Shown here: positions 11,282 to 25,005 of the stretch, piece after piece | Layout: each line of letters starts with the position of its first letter | How positions within the stretch are numbered: the stretch's first letter is position 1 | Assembly (NCBI RefSeq): GCF_041381155.1 | Contig: NC_091134.1 | Coordinates: forward strand, 72,995,469-73,059,468 | DNA: 64,000 nt | Direction of reading: 5' to 3' | Source: Argopecten irradians | Lineage: Eukaryota; Mollusca; Bivalvia; Pectinida; Pectinidae | Position numbers and translations under genes: made by a program | Notes under the pieces: generated by a model | Told to the model about the DNA's origin: nothing | Seen by the model: only the letters and a program-made list of their open reading frames with translations | The model's database searches: none

Positions 11282-14200
11282 AATAAAAAGGATGTCATTA
11301 GAAAATAGATAGGTATAATTACAATTTATATGTGATTTATTCCATATCTACTTCATCTTCTTACATGTCTGAGTGAAATTAAAGCTAAATATTAATAACG
11401 AGTTTCGCTGAAATACTTTTCCCCTCAATATTATATCCAAAATGCGTAATATTACCGTTGTTTCATATCTTATCCGTCTATTTGTTATTATTTGTTTCTA
11501 TATTTGTTACAAATGTTTATGTGCGGGTATGATATATTGGAGGTATATAGATTTGGTACAGCAATAACTCACATATATATTTGAAATGTTGCAGTGCTCG
11601 TTTAAATCTATTGAACACAGATATCTAATTCGATACAAGTGCTTAAAGGAAAGTCGAATGTCATGTTTTAATTTTATGTAAATTATAGTTGTCTATTAAT
11701 TGTATAACTACTATGAATGACCTTTATGTTAATATTCCGTTTTATCCAATCCACAAACCGATTTTGTCATGGTTTTGTCGTACTGTATGTTCCACTGTAC
11801 ATTTCACAGTTTGTTTTGAATTATTTTCTGTTTCCAGCACAGATATTGATCCCACATCTGACATGTGTCTGAGTTACATGTGATATACCTGTAGAAAAAA
11901 AACACATTTGAGATAAAACTGCTTAGTTCAGCTGCTTTCGTATAGGATAAAGCTATATCGTAATTTCTTTCCCGGTGACATGCTTTTGGTCTAAATAATA
12001 TCTTTCTGCTGTAAATACATACAATATATACACCCCTGGACTATTTCATAGTAAAACTGGAGGCAACCGAATAGAACAGGTAATTTAGTCATTTGATGAA
12101 CATCAAACGAGCCATATAACGGTACACTGTGGTTGACTGTGTGGCTTTGATGTTAGGCGTCGCTCTCTCTGTAGTCTTCAAAAGAAATCTCTGCTAGCCT
12201 GTGATTGGTCAAATGTTTTCCGCTGAGCTGCATTCAATTTCACTATGAGATAGTCCAGGGGTGTAGAGATCGTAAGTGATCGGAACCCCTGGAATATCGA
12301 GGCTGCTGATACAACATACAGGCATACATACTGTACAGCTGTATAGATTTATCTAAAAATTAAAAGTTACCATGGCAAGTAAATATTTAGATAAGTTAAA
12401 GTTCAGTGGGGGTTTCCGTTTAGCATCAAAAACATTGTGATGCAATATTGCAAAATAAACCACACATATTTATAAAATGGGAGAAGGTTAGTTACTCTTT
12501 AACGCACAAAACTTAAGGCCATACATATCGACACTACAAAGTTTGTTTTCCTAGATATTACGAAGGGTTATCAATCGTAATCAAGAATAAGTTTTTTCAC
12601 TTTACAATGTAATATGTTTTTATTTTATTTTTACTTTTTTTCTTGAAAATATTTAACGTTATACCGATGATTTGGATCATGTCTTTTTAGTACTCAATGT
12701 GTTTTCTCAATTATAGATTCTTTGGTCTAGAGCCATCTCTATGTCCTGTTGTTTTTAACTTAAAGTATATCATGTAAAAACAGACAAATTATTCATATAG
12801 CTTCTGAAGTTGATACGTGTAGAAACTGGATTCGTTCTTTATATGTCATTAGCTACGTCCATTTCATTGTACCATGTTTTATTTATAAAAACAAGCTTTG
12901 CCTAAAATGTTATAAATCTCGCTTTCTAATACGTCCAAACATTTTATTTGCAATATATTGAAATATTCGACTCAGCATTTTTATATGCATTATATGATAG
13001 CATATTACATGTATATTATGCGGCAGCGAAGATAAACCAAAAGAACTCTATTACAAAGTATTGTTAGTGGAGCTTTCAAACTGTTTGCTAATTTCGGCAG
13101 TATATAATGAATTTATTTACATGTTAAATATTTTTTTATAATGTTGTTCGCTTGTAGATACGTTCGTGGAAATGTAAAGAGGACAAAATAAGTGAAAGTT
13201 TCCGCCAATAATTACAATAATTTACAACACTGTTCACATTATAAAGGTGTAACGGTTACTATGAAGATAGCCGTTTTGTAAAAATATCTGTTGTACATAA
13301 TGTTAGTGATGTTTGAGTTACAACACAAATCAGTTATATCGCACAAAGCTAGTCCTCTCGCCTTTTTATCTGGTATGAACATTTAAATTAATAAAGACAT
13401 CAAAGACATAAAATGTGAAAACAAATAACATAACAATATACGTTATATTAAGCTTCACGTTTAGTAAGACAAAACCTACTAAACATTCTGTATTTTTCTG
13501 TTCTTTAGAATCACATCAGCTATGCCTGCTATACCTTACAAATAGCGAGAAAACCAAGTCCTTTGATATTCAGGGTAAACTATAAATATTGTCAGCTAAG
13601 CCATTTTCACTATTATCGCTATATTCGGTGTATATTTAGTTTTAAAAGCGTTCTTGCTGGTCCTCAACATGACTAGAGGCCACGTATAATATCGGAATGG
13701 CGATGTAGTTTTAAAACTATCATTTACTAGGTCATCTTTTGCTTAATATTATTTATAGCAAGACTAGTACATTTATATACCGACTAAAAACAAACACATA
13801 CGATATCAGTCAAGTTCATTTATAGAGTAACGCTGTATTGATCAGCTACAAATAGGAGGTTTCAGGACAACACAATAATTAAATACTGGATGTCATAGTT
13901 ATGATCCTTCAATAAGTAGCATTTCATGCAAATGATTCGATAAGTTACACATATATAACACAAAGTATGGATTAGCCGTTACACTGGCTTATGAATTTAA
14001 ATATTCGACATTAAAGCTAATTGACCTTTGAACGGTGCTACAATATATAGTTATGCGTATATCATTATTGTGTTGATGATTTAATAAATTTTACAATTTT
14101 CCCTTTAATTTAATCTATGTTACTATTGGCATATTGATGTACATTTAACAATACGTGTTTATATGACTTTGTAGGCTTATATGTTTCTAACATTCCATGA

Positions 14201-17200
14201 TATTAAATGGCTGACAAGTTATGAGTATAAATTGAACTGTATTGTGAATTTAAACAGTATTATGGCATATTCACTATCTCATAACATTTCATAGTATGAA
14301 CATATTACATAATTATCTGCCCTTGATTGTTACGTCATATGATTACGAGTTTTCGGGGAAAACGACTAGTCTCGTAATCCCCGGGCTCTCTACGCCCATT
14401 CAGCTGGTCTCGTTCAGCGGCGGAAGTCTGGGAAATGCGAGACTAGGAAAACAGCATGATTTTGCAATCTTTCCCAGAGTTCATTGCTCTTCTTATTTAG
14501 TGAACCATGGGAGATTGGTGATTTTGCTCACGAACAAAAATGAAGTCACAATCGATACCTACCCACAGTAATAGAAAACTCTGTAGTATGTAAATACTCC
14601 ATTACTTTTGTTGCTATGTGCTACACATATTATGTCTTTTTATATTGCTTTGATAGATATACAATACACATCTGTAATTAAACTTCATTGGTGTATATGG
14701 ACTGTCCATTAACAGATATGTGCAGCACTATATTCTGAAAATGAAATGAAGTGAAAGTCTGTTTAAACGAAACTACTGCACAATGGAGTAACATTCGGTA
14801 AAGGAAGCAAATCCTGATTTATTTCCTTCATATTTGTGTAATAGCATATTGGTGTACAGAACAACTTGCACGGTTTTGTTGTATTGTTTTAAATAGTTTT
14901 GCCAGCTATACTCCGCTTTCTGTATATGTGGGTTAAATCTGCATAGTGCTATACGTTGTATAATGATTTATGTTACAAGTGTTAGAATTAAGGACTTCTG
15001 AAAGCCAATGACAATACTGACCACTAAAACAGATACGAATACCTAGTGACTTGCTCAAATAGTTGTGTGTGCGTGTGTGCGAACTATAAATGAATATACG
15101 CATCTTATCACAAGCAAACCAGTAACTTTGTAAAAATAAATAATGAATAAGTAAACACATTTCCGTCATAACCGCTACATTGTGACCCACTCTACATCAC
15201 TTTGTCCATATATAAACTTATGTTTTACAGTAAGTTTACACAATAAGTAAACAATAAGATAATTTAATTTGGTTAATTACATGTATATTGTATTGACAAT
15301 GTAACATGTATTTAACTTTTGGTGAAGCGGTCACAGAAAGCCAAAAGAAATTTTAAGCAGTGCAAATAAATTTTGATATTTTTGACAAAGTGTTGTTTTT
15401 CTTTGCTGTTGCTCAGAGTATGTTAACAACATAACGGTCTGAAAATAGACATCTCGCAATCTTCTCTTTGATACCGTATGGTCGAGAACTGCTCGAGCAT
15501 ATGTCTAATTCTAACAGTAATACACTATAGGAGACATGCCATTAGACATTCTTTTTATTCGTGAGTATTAAAGTTCAAGACATTAATTTAAAATGAAGTT
15601 CATGTGTATAATTATATCCAGTTACAATTATACGTCAGAATATGAACGTGGAATTAATTGGCGGTAACAGCACTTTACTAGAGTCATCTATATCTCGACA
15701 CCGATGTACTGGAACTCTATTTAAAATACTGTTGAATGTGTGATAATGAGATATCCTGCTTACATGCGTTCACTTCATATATATATATAGTATATGTCAA
15801 ATTGAAATCTTGATTTTGTACAGCTTTTTACAAGGTGCGATGATCACAACCACCTTTAGCAATTGTAAGAACGGATTCTAAGACTTCATATCCACAGTTT
15901 CCTCTTTTTTTCATAAATTAAATGTATGACACGACAAGTATATGAAATTGCGTTCAATCAGAGGAAGCTATTTTGTGCGAATCCACACTATTTAAGTCTA
16001 TGTAGAGACAACTGCGCATTGAATTGATTTTCCACACGCCAGCTCTAGGTCATCTACTAAGTCAGTAAAGCGAGTGTTACAGTTTTCGGTTACTAGAAAT
16101 CGCAAATAACCGTAACTATAGCGATATGATGAAGGAAATACTTGTTTTGTTTCGTTGACGTAACGTATTTATAAAGTCTAACAAGTGCCAGTGATTTATT
16201 TGATCACCTGTTAATTAGAATGTTGAACTTTTCCATAAACCACACTCTAAGGCACTGCTGTGCACCTCCTTTCGTGACGTTGTCCATGTCTGGTTGTTTT
16301 CTCCTAGCAACCATGGGGTAATACCTTACTATGTGAGAAAACATTCATCTTAGAAATAGGGCAAATAGCAACTATAGAGAAATGTGAGTTGTTTTTATAT
16401 TTGTCATTACGTATGACGTGGAGAATAGAATTTGACAAGGATCGTCATTGACAATTAATGACTATGTTCACCGATTTATTAAATACGAATGGAAAAAAAG
16501 TTAAAGATAGGATGTGATATTGTGAAGAATCATTGAAAAATTGAATATGTGGTGTTTTCATTATCATTACCCTGTCACGGGCATTAGAAAAGTGACTTGG
16601 CAATACACAAAATATATGTACGTCACACTGACTTCACGGACCACACAAACCTGGTGTTTATGTTCCAACCAAACAAACATTTTTGAACTCACAGTACTAT
16701 AAAATGACCACAGCGATCCTCACCCATCATGATATCATGGACTTTCTTGGACGTTCTCAAGTCTCTGAAATTTGACAAACACAGATGTTAAGTATAGGAG
16801 GAAAATGAAAACTATGGAATAGTCAAGATAATGAATTAATTGTTCGAAGGCCGTAATTATTGTTATAACACTCTTATGTACAAATGTAGATATATGCACA
16901 GATGTTAAAATAGATATAAAACTTAAGAATGAGGCTCGTTATTAAAAAAAAACAAAGAAGTCATTTTATAAGTCAATTTATCCCAAATATTGCCTATAAC
17001 TCAATAAATCATAATTACAATTTGTTAGAATGTTCTACTAATTTTGGCACAGCAAACTATTGTTTCTGGTCTTAAATATCATTTCTATTCATGTATTTCT
17101 ACGTCAACAAAATGGCGAAAAATTACTATTTATTAATAATTACAAAATCATCTTTTGATGAAAGATGCTCCACCGCCGACAGAGCATAAATGATACTCAT

Positions 17201-17559
17201 AACTTAAACAATAGTTGGTGTTTAATCGTGTATTAACACAAAAATAATATAAAATAATTTGTTTTGCTTTTGGTGCATACGCAATCAGCACTTCATTTTA
17301 TATAGAACATGGTGCCACTGAATTTTTTTCGGGATGCAATAAATTATTTTTGATATTTTTATCTTGAAATAAAATTAGAAGCTCAAACTTTTCAATGGTG
17401 GTAATGGTTTATAGTAAGTAACTTTTGTAACTGAATAAAAAGACTAATTCGTCTTCTCTTGCTTTTTATTGAGGAAAAATATTTATTTGTTAGCGATGGA
17501 GCATCTTTAAAAGTAAATTTAAATGTACTGATCATAACGTCGACCTAGAACACAATCGC
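11282..17559. other. Intergenic AT-rich DNA
   Basis: No exon is recognised in over 6 kb. It contains a MITE (12030-12264) and a locally GC-richer patch at ~14341-14460, inside a 92-codon open frame with no recognisable domain. The rest is simple AT-rich sequence with short, unsupported open frames. Confidence 0.6.
12030..12264. mobile_element. MITE-like element with 23-bp terminal inverted repeats
   Basis: The left end ACACCCCTGGACTATTTCAT (to 12052) is the reverse complement, with one mismatch, of the right end at 12242-12264. The length of ~235 bp, lack of coding capacity and inverted termini fit a non-autonomous DNA transposon. No clear target-site duplication was verified. Confidence 0.7.
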
Positions 17560-18185
17560 GCTAGAGGAAATCTGCTGATAAATACCAACAACGTCTAAAT
17601 GTCAGAGGAAATCTTATGATAAAAACTACATCTAGATATCAGAGGAAATCTGATGATAAGAAAGACGTCTAGATGTCAGGGTAAATCTGATGATAAAACG
17701 ACGTGTAAATGTCAGAGGAAATCTGATGATAAAATCAAGGTATAAATGTCAGAGGAAATTTGATGATAAAATCCAGGTATAAATGTCAGAGGAAATTTGA
17801 TGATACAATCCAGGTATAAATGTCAGAGGAAATTTGATGATAAAATCCAGGTATAAATGTCAGAGGAAATTTGATGATACAATCCAGGTATAAATGTCAG
17901 ATGAAATTTGATGATAAAATCCACGTATAAATGTCAGACGAATTATAATGATAAAAACGACGTATAGATGTAAGACGAAATATAATGATAAAAACCACCT
18001 ATAAATGTTAGACGAAATATAATGATAAAAACCACGTATAAATGTCAGAGAAAGTCTTATGATAAAAACCACGTATAAATGTCAGAGAAAGTCTTATGAT
18101 AAAAACCACGTATAAATGTCAGAGGAAATCTGATGATAAGAACCACGTATAAAGGTCAGAAAAAAATCTAATTGATAAAACCATG
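17560..18185. repeat. 37-bp minisatellite (~16 units)
   Basis: Tandem units share GATAAAA, a variable CCAGGTATAAATGTCAG core and GAGGAAATTTGAT. Units are well conserved in the middle (~17710-17930) and diverge towards both ends. The unit length is not a multiple of three, and the open frames here are chance. Confidence 0.85.
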
Positions 18186-20491
18186 TCTAAGTATAAGGTG
18201 AAATGTAAAAGGAAGAATAACTGTGTGATGTTTTCACTATGAATTGGTGAAGGGGCGATAACTAAGTGTTCTTTTGTATCATGTCCAAGTGAGTATGTTA
18301 AAAACTGCTTTGTGTCAGTCCATGGTATATGTTATAGAACTCTCCCCACATCCCCCCCAAACCTCCCTGTACTACATAGACAGCGTTGTTTGTTTTTGTA
18401 CTTACTTTCACCATTGCGTGCTAGTCAAAGGTGACTACATTTGGGATCTTAAGTTTCTTTTGATCCTTAACGACTTTCATCATATATATGCAGTAATTTT
18501 ATAAAATATATAGGATTACTAACACTCGTAAACTATGTTACATATTATAATGTAATGCACTTAAAGCATACTGTACCTAGCTGTCTTTGGATGCAATTTA
18601 TTCATGTGTTCAACTAAATATTTAGAATAACCGTAAAATGTAAGGCTCACATGCATTCGTCATCAATCTGGTTCATTTTGGACGCAGCATTATACTGCCA
18701 TGAAAGTTGTGTCATAAGAAACAAACCTCAGAATATCGGATATCAGAAACAGTCAAACACCATTGACTTCATGGTATAATTTTAATGTAGAACAAAGATC
18801 AATAGTACCTGCGGTGTCTTTTTCGATTTCTATTTCATGTATTCGTTTTGGTTCGTATGGGTAATCTGGCCTTGTTTGAAATTGTTTCTGAAAATGTAGG
18901 TAAGACAATCTCAACACCCAGCCGAAATAAGATCAAATGTAAGTTTCGATTTAAACTAAATATTTGTGGAAAAGGAAACAGAATTTTCTTAGAATCAGTC
19001 CAAGTATAAATAAATATATATATACACTTTTAATGACGTGCCCGACATAAATTGCATGGATGTTTTAACTGTTACTTTCTAATCGAACATTGTAGGTGGT
19101 TATTATGATATACATTTATTTAATTGAACTGAAAACAGCTACATCTGTGTGGATGAATAACTCTGAATGGTCGTTACTGATGAATCGATAATACGACACT
19201 AAGATAAGGAAAGAAGTGGCGATTCCTTTGATACAATTAACTCCACGCATCCAGTTGTCCCGTTACGACTACAATTATAATTGCCTGCATGCAGTTATAC
19301 CTGGTTATGCCTTATCAATTTGTACTTAACGCACATCTGTGTACTCCCATGTATCTGACAATTGATAATCGATCTATATTTCCCGTTTTCCTCCTTTCCC
19401 GTACACAAATATTTGAAACATTAGATGTATATACAGCAATTGGTATCGGCCATGGAAATGATAAAAATCATTTATGGATTTATTATACATATTTATGATA
19501 TTTTCTATAGATTTGTAACAATTGGACTAAACTATGCAAAAATTTCCCCTTTCGTCAGAAACTTTACTAAATATTACATTTTCCTCAGTGAAATATAAGG
19601 TTTTATGGTGAAAACATATTTGGTATTTTTCACCCGAGTGCAAATATCAATCTTTATGTTTTTACTCAATATTGACCAATCACAGCGTTTACAGTGGAAA
19701 CATCGTTCTGGCGGGAATACCTTCTTATAATAAAACCAACAATATAATAGTACACGCAGCTATACTTATTGGACCATAAATGTGCATTTGATTATTTTAT
19801 GTTAATTATCCCAAAGTGTGGAACTAAATTAGTAAGTGGGATTCAAAGAGGTAGTAAATAAGTATCATGCCGGATAGAAATACATGTACCAGTATCAGGA
19901 CAGTTGGTACATGTATTTCAATCCGACATGATACTTATTTACTACCTCTTTCACTCTCATTTACTAATTTAGTTCCATATATATGTGTAGAACTAGGACA
20001 GAGACATCAAATGTGATAAACAGATTATTACATTTTTCTTGTTGAATAGGAATTACATTTCATCTCTTGAGCTGAAAACTTTTATATTTTTCACTTGTAA
20101 AATATCAAAGTTTCCATCACACTCGATGAAATATAACAGTTATTCATCAAGGACTAAGGAATATCCTTCCTCTATATATTTTCATAATAAGACATTAAAT
20201 ACTGTATTCTATTCTGTTGTATTTTGCTTTTATTAAAATTCGTTTCTTTTGAAACGCAACCTGTTACGCCTTCATTGTAAATTGAATGTGTAGGAGTTCC
20301 CCACTCTGTCCGTGACTCAGAGTATTTACGCCAATACCGCCATATGTTTCTGTTTTGTGTTTTTATTGTCATTTTCCTATCTTGAAGATTTCTGTTGACG
20401 ATCTGTACGTATGGTCCACCGTAGGTTCAGGTAAGTCTATTTACACATACGACTATATACAGCGATAAGTGTTGATCTTGTCTCATTCACA
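18186..20491. other. Intergenic region upstream of ATP-grasp copy 1
   Basis: No gene is recognised before the start codon at 20492. The main structure is a fold-back element centred at ~19898. Sequences at ~19590-19660 and ~20035-20125 are loosely complementary and may be its outer arms. I could not define a promoter; no convincing TATA box is placed close to the ATG. Confidence 0.5.
19820..19976. mobile_element. Fold-back element, ~72-bp hairpin arms
   Basis: The left arm 19820-19891 is complementary to the right arm 19905-19976 with few mismatches, around a 13-base loop. Arm landmarks are GGAACTAAATTAGTAA on the left and TTACTAATTTAGTTCC on the right. It is non-coding and would form a very stable cruciform or RNA hairpin. 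It is probably a MITE or the core of a larger fold-back element. Confidence 0.8.
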
Positions 20492-20626
20492 ATGGCTGGG
20501 ATGGAGGTCACACACTACCCTGACCAAGTCAGGGACAACTTGTCAGGCAAGACTGTCCTGGTCATCGGGTCAAGCAGAAGTGGAGCCAGGTCCGTGTGGG
20601 ATATTTTTAAAGACGCAAAGATTAAG
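20492..20626 (+). CDS. Carnosine-synthase-like ATP-grasp ligase copy 1, exon 1
   Basis: First coding exon of copy 1: 45 codons from ATG at 20492 to AAG at 20626, with donor GTAATT. The reading MEVTHYPDQVRDNLSGKTVL then a VIGSSRSGARSVWDIF stretch matches exon 1 of copies 2 and 3 in length and pattern. Copies 2 and 3 share the hydrophobic strand and Ser/Gly turn (TILVIGTSNSG). Phase is 0 at the junction. The start is chosen because the homologous start in the other copies is conserved; ATG at 20501 is an alternative. The gene is probably non-functional as assembled, because exon 2 carries a stop. Confidence 0.8.
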
Positions 20627-21737
20627 GTAATTTTTTAACAATAAATATCATTTTACAAGACGAGTTGGATATTCCTCAGTGGAACCACTTGTGGTGAAAG
20701 AGTGATGTAAAACAATCTCATCAATTAGATTTCCATAACTGCTTGTATCCGGTAAAGATATTTTGACGCGTAAACTGTGAAAAACATTTTAAGACATAAG
20801 ATTAAAAATAAGTAGTTACCAATAAATTAGATTGTCTTGGTCGAATATAGTCAAGATTTTGCTTGCTTTGAAAAAATATATTTGTAGTTAACCATTGATG
20901 TCACTTTTTTAAAATTCCTTCGGATATGAAAAAGATAATTGTTTGTAAACTGTGTGAGTCCGCGTAACGTTTTCTCACAAAAGTTTGCAGACAATATTTT
21001 ATCATAACCCGATGAAATAGGAAAAAAGATTTGACGAAATAGAATACATTTTGATATTCGATTCCATTGGTTTTCCAATGGATTATTTTTGCATTTTTTA
21101 TTTTTTCAATGTTTATATTGTGACGTCACGATAACGTCGGGCTTTCGCACAATTTTCGGAATTTATTTTTTCATAGTGGTATGAAAAAGAACAGGCCAAT
21201 CAGAAAGCCAGATTTGATATTAAAACAAGGTAAAATTAATTCTACGAGTATAAAGCCACATAGCTATATGGAATGGGCTATATGGTAATCTCTTTAATGG
21301 TTTGATGCAATTAGTATACGACCTCCTATAACGGTACAGATCGAGAGTTGTCGGAGAAGCCAGTCTACGTTTGACAGTCCAATGCGTAATTATTTAGTCG
21401 CAGATATAACAAACATATGCTTCAAAACAAAATTTCTCAATTTATATTTTGTGAGAATTGAACGTACCATTTCAGGTCTATTTAATCAATAATACATCAT
21501 TTAAAGCAGTCTATATCATAACGTAGGTACCAAAGATCAAATGTCAGTTAAACGTCTTTACCAGTCAAACTTACTTGTACAACAATAGTTGAACATATAA
21601 GGGGTTATTTAACGCCAGAAATGAATTGCATTGCTATCTCAAAATAATCGCTAGGGAATGAATAAATCTAAAGTAGCATACAAGGCTTTTAATTGTTATT
21701 GACATTGTCTTTTTAGAACCATCGTTAATATTTACAG
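20627..21737 (+). other. Intron 1 of ATP-grasp copy 1
   Basis: A 1.1-kb GT-AG intron. I see no gene in it. The sequence around 21120-21200, with CGTCACGATAACGTCGG, resembles the palindromic ends of fold-back repeats, but no second terminus was found. Confidence 0.6.
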
Positions 21738-22961
21738 GTCATAATGGTAGCACACCGTACCTCGAACTACGGAGAAAGCAAGGTGGATACAACAATCTAC
21801 TATGACTATTACACCGACCAGTCCAGCCTTGATAAACACGCCATCAACATCATTGGACTTCTAGGAGATCGTGTAGGAGAAATTGACGGATGTTTTACCT
21901 TTACTGAGCCGGACACCCCCATCACGGCTGCCGTATGTCTGAAGCTTGGGCTCAGAGGAGTCCATCCGACAGCGGCATTGACAGTTCGGAGCAAGCAAAA
22001 GACATACGAAGCCCTCAGATCCAAAACAAGAAATACTGTTTACGATACAGAACAATTTTCACCTGAGTCTTATCGCATCCGAAATGTAAATGACATCAAG
22101 GAAGTTAAGCATATAAATTACCCAGCCATTCTAAAGCCTGAACATGACGCTGGTTCCTGGGGAGTGACAAAAGTAATGTCGGCAGAGGATTGCGTTTCTC
22201 ATTATAACAGATTACAAACTATGTTTGCATCGTCATCTCACGGGGAGACCTTTGGAAGGTCAATGGTTCTAATGGAGCTCCTAGACGGGCTATCCTACGA
22301 TGTCGACATGGTGATCTATGAAGGGGAACTCATGGCCGCCTTTATAACTGACATTGGTCTCTACGTTCCAGGCATGCTTAATGATACCACAACCTGCCAA
22401 CCTACCAATTTGTCGGGGGAACTTAAGGAACAGCTTATTACCGCTGCTCATCATTGCTTCTATAATGTCGGTTTACTAAATGGAGTTTTCAATGCAGAAT
22501 TCAAAAAGACAAGATCCGGTTTCAAACTGGTCGAAATTAATGGAAGAATAGGATGCTATCGTAGATGCATCGTCTACAAAACTACATATGGTGTTATCTT
22601 ATGGGAGATTGCAGCCGCTATCGCCTGTGGAATCAAGCCCTACTTTCCTAAAATTACTGTTTAATGTTTCGCTGTGGGAGCCTTCCTGTTCATTAGATAT
22701 CACGGGAAACAATTCCTCCAAAATGGTGTCAGGGATAAGCTGGTATCTTTGGCTGAGGCGAATGACATAATCTTAAATTTGAGAACTGAAGTCATAGACT
22801 TGGAGTGTGAGGATGAATATCAAAAACCGTTTTGCCATCTGATTGCTCTCAACAACACAAGCACCAAGTATGCAAGAGAAGCGCTTCTAAACATTTGTCA
22901 TAATCTCGGGCTGTTGTGTAGTGATTATGACATTGAGAGGTTCACAGAAATGTGGGCATGA
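21738..22961 (+). pseudogene. Carnosine-synthase-like ATP-grasp ligase copy 1, exon 2 with in-frame stop
   Basis: Acceptor TTTACAG ends at 21737. The frame continues from exon 1 in phase 0. Family features are PAILKPEHDAGSWGV (ATP-grasp Lys and Gly-rich loop), MELLDGLSYDVD and KLVEINGRIG (the metal-binding Glu/Asn motif). A TAA at 22662-22664 interrupts the frame where copies 2 and 3 read CGA (Arg). The same frame then continues without any shift for 98 more codons to TGA at 22961, keeping homology up to a final RFTEMWA. One nonsense codon is therefore the only visible lesion. It removes ~100 residues but leaves the ATP-grasp core. This may be a young pseudogene, a null allele or a base-call error. 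Copy 1 is clearly more diverged from copies 2 and 3 than they are from each other. Confidence 0.8.
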
Positions 22962-24950
22962 GGTTGTAAATATAATACTGTATTGTAAACCCAATATACA
23001 ATTATTCCAGAATATTTCTTATGTATATATTAAACAAATATCAATATTTATTTAAGAGCAGCTTCAGGTGGTAGTCTCACATACCCAATAAGGACTTTGT
23101 GCTATATGATTTAGACCCTTCTGCACCCCCAACCCCCCAAAAATTCCATTATTATTTCAACTAAGAGGTAAGTATCATTGTATTGAAATATTTAAAACTT
23201 CTCTTATACATTTTTGACATATTTTTGATAGGGATAGGGTTTCATGCAAGAAACAATTGAACTGACTTAACATTTACTGAGAATATGCAGACGATTAAAA
23301 TACATCTTTTGGAGAAATTAAAAGTTTGTTCAATGATGCTCTCTATGATTTCTAGAATAAAAACAAGGCTAACAATTATCAAATTTTCAAATTTGCTTAC
23401 TTTATGCATATTCCGGATGGCTACCACGGTAACTCCATCTACAATACCATGTGTGACGACATTACGAGGGCCACAAAGAGTCCAAACCATTCATAGTCGT
23501 GTCCATGTAGTTTACAATTCTTTATACTTTCAAGTAATATATTGCTATGCACGTTTATCAAGAAATTGATCATGTCAAGTTTTTTAAATGGATATTCAAA
23601 TTATGAAAATATATTATGTACATGAAAACACAACATTCGTGTGAGGTAAACTTTCCCATAAAAAAAATCTGAAACAAAAAATGTATATGTATAGTTTAAC
23701 AGGTGTGATTTATACCAATGCCTTTTAAATACTTAGTTTTTGTATTGGTGGTAATCAGGTAAAACCGATAGTTATGCATTTCTTACAAATCTTCACATAT
23801 ATAAATACAAATATATCACTATTATGATGTTGAATTGTTAAAGAAAAATATTATGATAACAGTTGATACATTTGATTTTATTCAGTCAATTATTAAGGAA
23901 ATTGAATTACGATTCATCAATAAAAACCATTTTAACACCATAAAAGCCTTTAATTTTCATTGATAAGGACTCCGGGTTATCTGCCATAATTTTATAACTA
24001 TATGTTTCCTGTTGATATATTACATAGATGTCATCTAATATTTCATCAATTTAACATATGTTTTTAACGTTAAAACAATGGAAGGTTGATGGAATTATTA
24101 ATGTTTATATTTCTATAACCTAATAGAGTATTTTTTTTCAAAATTTCAAACGGCCAAAATGCCAGAAAAGTCTTATTAAATTAAATCACGATCATTCAAA
24201 TGCTTGGGCAGTTTGAAGTAATCTGTAATTATTCAATCGTCAAACATAAGTTGTCTCCCTTGCCATGAAACTACATTCTAAAGCGAACAAGTTTTAAAAT
24301 ACATTTTGATAATATGAATTGAGGCTAAGTTTTGGAAGTGTGCAGCTACTGTGTACATAAAGACCTTATTAGTGAAGGAAATATTTACTCTTAAAGACTG
24401 AAATATAAAAATTATGTTCACGTATAACAGCAGTATTATAGGATAAGGGTCTGCGCCCGAATACAATGTTTTCGTATTATTTTCCGACCTGGAAATAATA
24501 ATTAATGTTGGATGTGCCGTAAGTATCATGATTATCATAGTGGTAGGTAAATCATGAAGAAAAAGAAGCATTTTGAGAATTATGATATTTACAATGCATT
24601 TTTTACTTTTACACGGACACAAAAAAAAAATCAAAATGAATTTATGCACTACTGCCAAACATTCTTTTACAGTGCAATGAAATGAGTAAATATGGTTAGA
24701 CCACGAAACTAAACTGTGGTCTACAACATACATAACAAGAACCAAAAACGTTTAATGTGCAAAATGTCAATGTTATGGTTAATATTGATAAGGTACCATG
24801 CATTTTTCTGTGACCTTCAATGGTTTTCACTACTTAATTCATCAAATCTTTTGATATTTAAAAGACAAAATTAACATGTCAAAATGTATGCCCAGACGTG
24901 GCACATATAAATTTAAGCTTTGATAGACCTGGACTGAATTGTTCTTTCCC
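22962..24950. other. Intergenic AT-rich DNA
   Basis: 3' flank of copy 1. No exon or element is recognised. A 155-codon open frame on the minus strand (24278-24745) has no domain signal and AT-driven composition, so it is treated as chance. Confidence 0.55.
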
Positions 24951-25005
24951 TAAGGGGCTGCGGTGGCCGAGTAGTTAGGATGTCTGGACATATTACCCCT
25001 CCACT
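24951..25005 (+). mobile_element. tRNA-like SINE head (fragment)
   Basis: GGTGGCCGAGTAGTTAGGAT matches a tRNA A-box region and closely resembles the head of the SINE at 43475-43695 (opposite strand). The B box and tail are absent. The fragment runs straight into the dispersed element at 25005. Confidence 0.6.

Noticed and set aside
14296..14571. 92-codon protein gene
   Set aside because: No recognisable domain and no splice context; the open frame coincides with a local GC-rich patch.
24278..24745. 155-codon minus-strand protein gene
   Set aside because: The composition is AT-driven, there is no domain or splice context, and isolated frames of this size are expected by chance over 64 kb.
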